NCBI RefSeq assembly: GCF_001953875.1
Contig: NZ_MQUR01000005.1
Coordinates: 1 to 64,000, forward strand
DNA length: 64,000 nucleotides
Source: Streptomyces amritsarensis
GTDB taxonomy: Bacteria; Actinomycetota; Actinomycetes; Streptomycetales; Streptomycetaceae
Reading direction: 5' to 3'
The notes below the pieces were generated by a model, which did not search any database, was not told the origin of the DNA, and saw only the letters and a program-made list of their open reading frames with translations. This document shows, in pieces, positions 58,040 to 64,000 of this stretch; position 1 is the first letter of the stretch; the number at the start of each line of letters is the position of its first letter. The position numbers and the translations under genes are program-made.

Positions 58040-58774
58040 ATGGTGCGCGCCGGGCTCGACGGGAAGGTCGTCGTCATCACCGGCGCCGGGCGCGGGCAGG
58101 GGGCCGCCGGGGCCCGGCTGTTCGCGGAGGCCGGGGCGCGGGTCGTCGTCACCGACGTACGGGAGGACGAGGGCCGGGCCGTCGCCGCCGAGCTGGGCGG
58201 TGACGGGCTGTACGTCCGCCACGACGTCGCGGACCCCGCGAGCTGGGCGGCGGTGGTCACCGCGTCGGTCCGGGCCTTCGGCACGGTGTCGGCGCTGGTC
58301 AACAACGCCGCCCTGTGGCGCACCGCCCACGTGGAGGAGCAGCGGCTCGACGACTTCGAGGCCCTGCTGCGCGTCAACCTGCTGGGGCCCTTCCTCGGGA
58401 TCCAGGCGCTCGCCCCCGTACTGCGGGCGGCAGGCGGCGGCTCCGTCGTCAACGTCTCCTCCACCGCCGGACTGGTCGGGATCCCGGGCCACGCGGCCTA
58501 CGGATCCACCAAGTTCGGGCTGCGCGGACTGACCCGGTCGGCGGCGCTCGATCTCGCCGGGGACCGGATCCGCGTGAACTCGGTGCACCCCGGGGCCATC
58601 GACACCCCGATGGTCGCCGGAGCCGTCGAGGGCCGGGACTTCTCGCACCTGCCCCTGGGCCGGATCGGGCGGCCCGAGGAGGTCGCCGAGCTCGTCCTCT
58701 TCCTCTGCTCGGACGCGTCCTCGTACGTGACGGGCGCCGAGTTCACCGTCGACGGCGGAATGACGACCGCCTGA
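58040..58774 (+). CDS. Short-chain dehydrogenase/reductase
   Basis: Classical SDR of 244 residues. Cofactor motif TGAGRGQG (about 14-21), NNAA, catalytic Ser in NVSSTAG, YGSTK (Tyr-xxx-Lys) and the C-terminal [15 protein letters not shown]. The overall pattern resembles 3-alpha/20-beta-hydroxysteroid dehydrogenases of Streptomyces from memory. The Asp after beta-2 (VVTDVRED) favours NAD(H). Its substrate might be a steroid, given the module at the right end. Confidence 0.93.
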   Translation: MVRAGLDGKVVVITGAGRGQGAAGARLFAEAGARVVVTDVREDEGRAVAAELGGDGLYVRHDVADPASWAAVVTASVRAFGTVSALVNNAALWRTAHVEEQRLDDFEALLRVNLLGPFLGIQALAPVLRAAGGGSVVNVSSTAGLVGIPGHAAYGSTKFGLRGLTRSAALDLAGDRIRVNSVHPGAIDTPMVAGAVEGRDFSHLPLGRIGRPEEVAELVLFLCSDASSYVTGAEFTVDGGMTTA

Positions 58775-58820
58775 CGGACAGGGCACCCCCCGGCCCGCCG
58801 GGCCCGTGCATGATGTGTCC

Positions 58821-59372
58821 ATGGCTGATCGAATACGGCGACTGCCCGGAGCGGTCCTGCGCAACTGCCTGCTCCTGGCAGTGGAGTTCGGTGCGATCTG
58901 GATGCTGCGCGGCCCGGAAGGGCTCTGGGTCCCGGTCCTGCTGGCCGTCTTCGTCGCCGGCGCGGCCGTACCGCACGGCACCGACGCCGAGTTCGTGGCC
59001 CGCACCGCCGTCGCCCTCACCGCCGTCGGGATCGCCGTGCTCGGCGGCATCACCTGGGACCGGCACGTCCTGCACGACCGGGGCCGGGAGGAGACCGCGG
59101 TGGTCGCGCAGCGGACGATGGTGGAGGACGGTGCAGGACTGTCCCCGTCCCTGCGCCTGCGCACCGAGGCGGGCCGCGACCTGCCCGGCCCGGTCACCCT
59201 CGACCTCGCGGTCGGCGCACGGCTGACGGTGACGGTAGACCCCCACGGGCCGGCCTGGGCCCCGGGCGGCCGCCCCGAACGGCCGCTGTGGCAGGCCACC
59301 GGCACCGGCGCCCTCCTCCTGCTCCAGAGCGCGCTCCTGGTCCGGATCTCCCTGCGCCGCTCCCGGACCTGA
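58821..59372 (+). CDS. Membrane protein of unknown function
   Basis: A 183-residue protein. Two hydrophobic hairpin segments occupy about 12-60, an external Arg/Asp-rich domain lies at 75-150 (DRHVLHDRGREETAVV) and a final helix at about 155-175. No family recognised. It is 46 bases after the SDR gene and may be co-transcribed. Confidence 0.65.
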   Translation: MADRIRRLPGAVLRNCLLLAVEFGAIWMLRGPEGLWVPVLLAVFVAGAAVPHGTDAEFVARTAVALTAVGIAVLGGITWDRHVLHDRGREETAVVAQRTMVEDGAGLSPSLRLRTEAGRDLPGPVTLDLAVGARLTVTVDPHGPAWAPGGRPERPLWQATGTGALLLLQSALLVRISLRRSRT

Positions 59373-59404
59373 CGACGCGGACTCCCGAGGGGCCGGCCGG
59401 CCGG

Positions 59405-59878
59405 CTAGTGCTTGATCTTGTACGAGCAGCCCTTGGCGTTCGTGACGCCGTCGCTCTCCGCGACCACCTTGCCGTCGACCTTGATGGTGCAGGGGGCCTG
59501 CTGGAGCTTGCCGTCGGAGCCCGTGATCGTGCCGGGGACGACGCTGACCAGGTAGCCCACCTTCTGCTCCGCGGCGGTGAGTTCGGCCGTGCCCGACTTC
59601 GACCACGGCAGGGTCTGCTGCTCGAAACCGCTGCCGATGCCGCTGTACATGACGGCCGTCTTCCCCGTGCCGCCGACCTCCAGGGTCACCTCGTGCCTCG
59701 CGCCCCCGCCCGAGCCGGCCGGCGCCGACGAGGGGCTCTGGCCCTGCTGCTGGGAGGCGGCGGGCTGCGGCTGCTGCTTCCCGCCCTCCGGGGCGGGCTT
59801 GGGGTCCGCGCTCCCGCAGCCGGTGAGCAGCAGCGCCGCCGCGGCGCACAGCGTCATGGCGGAGATGGTCCTGCGCAT
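59405..59878 (-). CDS. MmpS-like lipoprotein
   Basis: A 157-residue lipoprotein. Lipobox LLLTGC near residue 21, a Gln/Pro/Ser-rich linker (about 25-60) and a compact beta domain with HEVTLEVGGTGKTAVMYSGIGSG, QQTLPWSKSG and CTIKVDGKVV. These match the MmpS (mycobacterial RND-accessory) pattern. No MmpL gene is adjacent. ATG at 59878. Confidence 0.75.
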   Translation of the reverse strand: MRRTISAMTLCAAAALLLTGCGSADPKPAPEGGKQQPQPAASQQQGQSPSSAPAGSGGGARHEVTLEVGGTGKTAVMYSGIGSGFEQQTLPWSKSGTAELTAAEQKVGYLVSVVPGTITGSDGKLQQAPCTIKVDGKVVAESDGVTNAKGCSYKIKH

Positions 59879-59911
59879 GTCCTGATACCTCGATCTTGTC
59901 GCCTGGTACGT

Positions 59912-59937
59912 GTGATCGAAAACGCGTGATCGAAAAC
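59912..59937 (+). repeat. 12-bp tandem direct repeat in a divergent promoter region
   Basis: GTGATCGAAAAC occurs at 59912-59923 and 59926-59937 (14-base period) between the lipoprotein gene and the methyltransferase. It could bind a regulator in head-to-tail fashion. Confidence 0.45.
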
Positions 59938-59946
59938 AATGGACGC

Positions 59947-60676
59947 ATGACGACCCGCGCCCGTTCCTTCGACGCCGCAGCCGCTTCCTACGCCGCCCAC
60001 CGGCCCGGCTACCCGCCGGCCCTCTTCGACGCCGTCGAGGAGCTCGCCGGGCGCCCGCTCGCCGGGGCGCGCGTGGCCGACGTGGGCGCGGGCACCGGGA
60101 TCGCCACCGCCCTGCTGCACGAGCGCGGCGCCGAGGTGCTCGCCGTGGAGCCCGGGGACGGGATGGCCGCCCAGCTGCGCAGGGGCGCACCCCCAGATCC
60201 CGGTCGTGCGCGGCGACGGCGACCGGCTCCCGCTGGCCACCGGCGCGTTCGACCTGCTCACCTACGCCCAGGCCTGGCACTGGACCGACCCGGCCCGCTC
60301 GGTCCCCGAGGCCCGCCGCGTGCTGCGGCCCGGCGGCGCGCTCTGCATCTGGTGGAACGACGCGGACCTCACCGTGCCCTGGATCGCCGAGCAGGAGGCA
60401 CGCCTGGCGGACTTCTTCGGGGCGGCCAAGGGCAGCGGATTCCGTACGCTGCCCCGCGGGCTCGGCGCGTTCACCACCCGCTCCGTGCGCTGGTCCCGGC
60501 GCATTCCGCTGGACGCGCACCTCGCCAATCTCGCCAGCCACTCCGCCTTCCTGATGCTGGGCGAGGCCGGCACGCGCGCGTATTTCGCAGCGGAACGGCA
60601 GCGGCTGGCCCCGCTCTTCCCCGACGGCACCGTCGAGGAGAGCTACGTGGTCGGCCTCCACGTCACCCGGGTGTGA
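59947..60676 (+). pseudogene. Class I SAM methyltransferase, frameshifted
   Basis: The N-terminal frame (59947 to about 60185) has the SAM-binding motif VADVGAGTGIATALLHERGAEVLAVEPG. The C-terminal part (from about 60190, GDGDRLPLATGAFDLLTYAQAWHW onward) is in the +1 frame. The break coincides with a GGGG run at 60182-60185. Removing one G restores a continuous 242-residue protein with the expected AHPQIPVVRG link. It is therefore a single-base insertion, either real (inactive gene or programmed slip) or a sequencing error. Confidence 0.75.
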
Positions 60677-61655
60677 CCGACCGCAGCACCTCCGCGCGGC
60701 AGGCCGACGGCGTGCCCCAGGCGTCCCGCAGCGGGCGTGCCTTGCGCAGCCACAGCGACAGGTCCAGCTCCTCGGTGTAGCCGACCGCGCCGTGGAGCTG
60801 GAGCGCCGTCATGGCCGCCCGGTACGCGGCCTCGCCGCAGCGCAGCTTCGCGGCCGCCACGTCGCCGGGGGCCGTCGACAGCGCCGCCGCCCACAGCAGC
60901 GGGCGGGCGAACTCCAGGGCCAGGAGGGTGTCCGCCAGCCGGTGCTTGACCGCCTGGAAGGAGCCGATCGGCGCCCCGAACTGCGTGCGCTGCTTCACGT
61001 ACCCGACCGTCCGTGCCAACAGGGCCTCGCCCACCCCCAGGCACTGGGCCGCCGTCAGCAGCCGGGCCCAGCGCCCGGCCGCCGCTGCCGCCCGCGCCAC
61101 CGCCGGTCCCGCCGCGAGGAGTTCGCCCCCGGCCGCCGAGGGCCGCGACAGCCGCCGCGCGGGGTCCGTCGACCGCAGTACCTCCCCCGTCCCCGGGGCC
61201 GCCAGCCGCAGCTCGCCCGCCGCCGAGACGGTGAGGCAGTGCGCCGCCGCGTCCGCGTCCAGGGCGTACGGGCTCCCGCCCGGCAGCGTCAGCGTGGCCC
61301 AGGCCTCGCCCGCGACCAGGCCCGGCAGGAACCGCTTGGCGAGCGCCTCGTCCCCCAGCTCCGACAGCAGCACCGACACCGCCGCGCTCTCCACCACCGG
61401 ACCCGGCATCCCCGCCCGGCCCAGCTCCACGAAGCCGAGCGACAGCTCCAGGGGGAGCAGGCCGGCGCCCTCGTACGCCTCGGGCGCGGCCAGCGCGAAA
61501 AGGCCCGTCGCCGCCAGCCGCGACCGCAGCTCGTGGCCGGGCCCGTGATCGCCGTCCGCCCAGGCCCGTACCGCCGCCGGGACCTGCGCCGAGCCCAGCA
61601 GCGAGCGCAGCGTACGGGCGAAGTCCGACTGCTCGTCGGTCGGCAGGAAACGCAT
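60663..61655 (-). CDS. Acyl-CoA dehydrogenase, small-type subunit
   Basis: A 330-residue acyl-CoA dehydrogenase-like protein. LSLGFVELGRAGMPGPVVESAAV, QRTQFGAPIGSFQAVKHRLADTLLALE and LQLHGAVGYTEELDLSLWLRKAR are typical. The N-terminal and middle domains are shortened, as in the beta chains of heterotetrameric steroid-type dehydrogenases. It is coupled to the next gene upstream (stop/start overlap TGATG), so an alpha2beta2 enzyme is likely. It runs into the methyltransferase 3' end (14-base overlap, convergent). Confidence 0.9.
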   Translation of the reverse strand: MRFLPTDEQSDFARTLRSLLGSAQVPAAVRAWADGDHGPGHELRSRLAATGLFALAAPEAYEGAGLLPLELSLGFVELGRAGMPGPVVESAAVSVLLSELGDEALAKRFLPGLVAGEAWATLTLPGGSPYALDADAAAHCLTVSAAGELRLAAPGTGEVLRSTDPARRLSRPSAAGGELLAAGPAVARAAAAAGRWARLLTAAQCLGVGEALLARTVGYVKQRTQFGAPIGSFQAVKHRLADTLLALEFARPLLWAAALSTAPGDVAAAKLRCGEAAYRAAMTALQLHGAVGYTEELDLSLWLRKARPLRDAWGTPSACRAEVLRSVTPG

Positions 61656-62800
61656 CAGCGGCGGCCCTTCGGCAGGCCGAGCAGCCGCTCGGCGATGATG
61701 TCGCGCTGGATCTCGTTCGTCCCCGCGTAGATCGGCCCGGCCAGCGAGAAGATCCAGGGCTCGGCCCATTCCCCGTCCGCGAGCTCGGCGTCCGCCCCCA
61801 GCAGGTCCAGCGCCGTCTCGTGCAGGGCGATGTCGTACTCCGACCAGAACACCTTGTTCAGGCTGGACTCGGCACCGGCGGCCCCGCCCGCGGCGAACCG
61901 GGAGGCGCCGGCCCAGGTGAACAGCTCGTAGGCGCGCGCCCCGACCACCGCGTCGGCCACCCGGTCGCGCAGCGCCGTGTCGGCCGGATCGCCCTGCTCC
62001 CGCCACAGCGCGGCCAGCCGGCCGGCCGCCGCCAGGAAACGGCCGGGGGAGCGCAGGGTCAGCCCGCGTTCGCTGCCGGTGGTCGACATCGCGATCCGCC
62101 AGCCCTGCCCGGGCTCCCCGATCACGTCCTCGTCCGGTACGAAGACCTCGTCGAGGAAGAGCTCCGCGAACGCCGGCTTGCCGTCGAGGCGGCCGATGGG
62201 CCGCACCGTGACCCCGGCCGCCCGCAGGTCGAACATCAGGTACGTCAGCCCCTGGTGCGGTTTCGGGGCGTCCGGGTCGGTGCGGAAGATCCCGAAGGCC
62301 CGGTCGGCGAACGCCGCCCGCGAGGACCAGGTCTTCTGCCCGGACAGCAGCCAGCCGCCCTCCGTGCGGACCGCGCGCGACGTCAGCGAGGCCAGGTCCG
62401 AGCCCGACTCCGGCTCCGACCAGGCCTGAGCCCAGACCACCTCGCCGCTCGCCATCGGCGGCAGCACGCGCGCCCGCTGCTCGGCCGTCGCATGGTCGAA
62501 GAGCGTCGGCGCGAGGAGGCTGATGCCGTTCTGCGAGACCCGGCCGGGTGCGCCCGCCGCCCAGTACTCCTCCTCGAAGACCAGCCACTTCACGAGGTCG
62601 ACGCCGCGGCCGCCGTACTCCTCGGGCCAGGACACCGCCGACCAGCGGTCCGCGTGCAGCACGGCCTCCCACTCCCGGTGCGCGGCGAAGCCCTCCCGCG
62701 TCTCCAGCGAGGGCAGGGGGGAGGCGGGCACGTGGTCGGCCAGCCAGGCGCGCGCTTCGGCCCGGAAGGCCTCCACCTCCGCCGTCTGGGTCAGGTCCAT
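61655..62800 (-). CDS. Acyl-CoA dehydrogenase, large-type subunit
   Basis: A 381-residue FAD-dependent acyl-CoA dehydrogenase. The FAD/acyl motif WAQAWSEPESGSDLASL, the loop FVPDEDVIGEPGQGW, and IYAGTNEIQRDIIAERLLGLP near the C-terminus are intact. With the preceding small subunit it matches the paired FadE arrangement of mycobacterial steroid-ring catabolism. ATG at 62800, divergent from the SDR across the KstR2-like site. Confidence 0.92.
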   Translation of the reverse strand: MDLTQTAEVEAFRAEARAWLADHVPASPLPSLETREGFAAHREWEAVLHADRWSAVSWPEEYGGRGVDLVKWLVFEEEYWAAGAPGRVSQNGISLLAPTLFDHATAEQRARVLPPMASGEVVWAQAWSEPESGSDLASLTSRAVRTEGGWLLSGQKTWSSRAAFADRAFGIFRTDPDAPKPHQGLTYLMFDLRAAGVTVRPIGRLDGKPAFAELFLDEVFVPDEDVIGEPGQGWRIAMSTTGSERGLTLRSPGRFLAAAGRLAALWREQGDPADTALRDRVADAVVGARAYELFTWAGASRFAAGGAAGAESSLNKVFWSEYDIALHETALDLLGADAELADGEWAEPWIFSLAGPIYAGTNEIQRDIIAERLLGLPKGRR

Positions 62801-62832
62801 CGGATGCCCGCCTCCTCGAACGCCGCCACTTC

Positions 62833-62852
62833 CCTAACAAGTGTTTGGTAGG
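62833..62852. promoter_or_regulatory. KstR2-type operator candidate
   Basis: CCTAACAAGTGTTTGGTAGG. Its core AACAAGTGTTTGGT fits the mycobacterial KstR2 consensus AnCAAGnnCTTGnT with one mismatch and sits between the divergent dehydrogenase and SDR genes. A KstR2-like TetR gene lies 0.8 kb away. TTAACGTA follows. Confidence 0.6.
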
Positions 62853-62888
62853 TTAACGTACGGCCATGAGCAGCGTCGAGGAGTTCGC

Positions 62889-63671
62889 ATGAACGAGCCC
62901 CGGTACACCGCCGGCCACCGCCTGCTGCACGACCGCACCGCCGTCATCACCGCCGCCGCCGGGGCCGGGATCGGCGGGGCCACCGCCCGCCGCTTCCTCG
63001 AGGAGGGCGCTCGCGTCGTCATCGGCGACGCACACGCCCGCCGGCTGAAAGAGACCGAGGACGCGCTCACCGCCGAGTTCGGAGCCGGCCGTGTCACCTC
63101 CCTGCCCTGCGACGTCACCGACGAGGAGCAGGTCCGCGCCCTGTTCTCGCTCGCCGAACAGGCCCACGGCCGCCTCGACATCGTCGTCAACAACGCCGGG
63201 CTCGGCGGCACCGCCGCCCTCGTCGACATGACCGACGAACAGTGGACCCGCGTCCTCGACGTCACCCTGAACGGCACCTTCCGCTGCACCCGCGCCGCCC
63301 TGCGCTCCTTCAAGGCCTCGGGCGCCGGCGGAGTCGTCGTCAACAACGCCTCCGTCGTCGGCTGGCGCGCCCAGGCCGGCCAGGCCCACTACGCCGCCGC
63401 CAAGGCCGCGGTCATGGCACTCACCCGCTGCGCGGCCCTGGAGGCCGCGGAGTTCGGCGTACGCGTCAACGCCGTCGCCCCCAGCCTGGCCATGCACCCG
63501 CACCTGGCGAAGGTCACCAGCGAGGAGCTCCTCGCCGAACTCACCGCCCGCGAGGCCTTCGGCCGGTACGCCGAGCCCTGGGAGATCGCCAACGTCATCG
63601 TCTTCCTGGCCAGCGGCTATTCGTCGTACATGACGGGCGAGACGGTGTCCGTCAGCAGCCAGCACCCGTAG
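62889..63671 (+). CDS. SDR oxidoreductase, IpdF-like
   Basis: A 260-residue SDR. The cofactor motif is unusual (TAAAGAGIGGATARRF), with catalytic HYAAAK and the end VSVSSQHP. From memory this combination resembles IpdF (Rv3559c in M. tuberculosis), which oxidises a hydroxylated steroid CD-ring acyl-CoA intermediate. With paired dehydrogenases and a KstR2-like regulator, a role in steroid-ring degradation is inferred. ATG at 62889 (MNEPRYTAGH). Confidence 0.88.
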   Translation: MNEPRYTAGHRLLHDRTAVITAAAGAGIGGATARRFLEEGARVVIGDAHARRLKETEDALTAEFGAGRVTSLPCDVTDEEQVRALFSLAEQAHGRLDIVVNNAGLGGTAALVDMTDEQWTRVLDVTLNGTFRCTRAALRSFKASGAGGVVVNNASVVGWRAQAGQAHYAAAKAAVMALTRCAALEAAEFGVRVNAVAPSLAMHPHLAKVTSEELLAELTAREAFGRYAEPWEIANVIVFLASGYSSYMTGETVSVSSQHP

Positions 63672-63686
63672 CCCGACAATGGACGC

Positions 63687-64000
63687 GTGCCCACGAACAA
63701 GCCGGAAGCCCAGCGCGAAGCCCAGCCCGAAGCCCAGCCCGAAGCCAAGCGCGGCGCCCAGCCGGCGGCCGCGCCGCGAGCCAAGCCGGCGGCCAGGAAG
63801 AAGCCGCAGGTGACGCCCTCGCCCGAGCGGCGCCGTGAACTCCTCGACACCGCCGCCGAGGTGTTCGCCGCCCAGGGCTACAACGCCACCACCGTCCGCA
63901 AGATCGCCGACGCGGCCGGGATGCTCGCCGGCAGCCTCTACTACCACTTCGACTCCAAGGAGTCGATGCTCGACGAGATCCTCTCCGCCTTCCTCACCGA
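63687..64000 (+). CDS. TetR-family regulator, KstR2-like (truncated by window end)
   Basis: Open from GTG 63687 to the window edge, 104 codons visible, so the gene continues beyond 64000. The first about 45 residues are a low-complexity tail with repeated EAQP units. The TetR DNA-binding domain follows (ERRRELLDTAAEVFAAQGY), with helix-turn-helix TTVRKIADAAGMLAGSLYYHFDSKE (69-92). That helix is characteristic of KstR2-type repressors of steroid CD-ring genes. It starts 15 bases after the SDR stop. Confidence 0.85.
   Translation, partial: MPTNKPEAQREAQPEAQPEAKRGAQPAAAPRAKPAARKKPQVTPSPERRRELLDTAAEVFAAQGYNATTVRKIADAAGMLAGSLYYHFDSKESMLDEILSAFLT

Overview
The window is high-GC actinobacterial DNA and almost certainly Streptomyces. 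GC is very high with strong third-position bias, GTG starts are frequent, and many starts overlap stops by 1 or 4 bases. The gene order (phoD, dnaE, split his locus, trp locus, lgt, gltBD) resembles the S. coelicolor SCO2025-SCO2068 neighbourhood. That comparison is from memory; no search was run.

Layout. 0-7.7 kb: MscS-type channel, dienelactone hydrolase, M43 zinc metalloprotease, phoD, a membrane-anchored thioredoxin-fold protein, a membrane protein and a DUF2252 protein. 7.9-18.8 kb: dnaE, a 53-residue basic protein, an NYN-domain protein, an ABC transporter pair, YbaK, a Lon N-domain protein and a pentapeptide-like membrane protein. 18.9-24.7 kb: eight-gene his operon hisD-C-B-(55-aa membrane ORF)-hisH-priA-ridA-hisF. 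It is followed by a roughly 560-bp inverted duplication of noncoding repeat DNA. 25.3-33 kb: TIGR03085 gene, hisI-trpE, TIGR02234, HGxxPAAW and DUF2752 membrane proteins, then trpC-trpM-trpB-trpA. No trpF is present, which fits PriA serving both pathways. 33-35.2 kb: second DsbA-like protein and lgt, then an 88/89-bp tandem repeat array.

35.9-44.8 kb is the most unusual block. Seven genes on the minus strand are translationally coupled: four different ADP-ribosylglycohydrolase-fold proteins, a ribokinase, a CaiB-type CoA transferase and a CitE-type lyase. Two of the four hydrolases keep the canonical metal-ligand motifs, one has a DDD variant and one has lost ligands. I infer a salvage or catabolic pathway for a ribosylated compound; substrate and regulator are unknown.

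45-52.3 kb: VIT1/CCC1-type transporter and gltBD. 52.4-60.7 kb is a more accessory stretch: XRE/DUF397 pair, small secreted proteins and lipoproteins, a vWA protein, a clearly lower-GC membrane protein, an SDR behind a perfect palindrome, and a methyltransferase broken by a one-base frameshift. 60.7-64 kb: an acyl-CoA dehydrogenase pair divergent from an IpdF-like SDR and a KstR2-like TetR gene cut by the window end, with a near-consensus KstR2-type operator between them. This suggests a steroid-ring catabolic module.

No tRNA, rRNA, CRISPR array, insertion sequence or integrase was seen.
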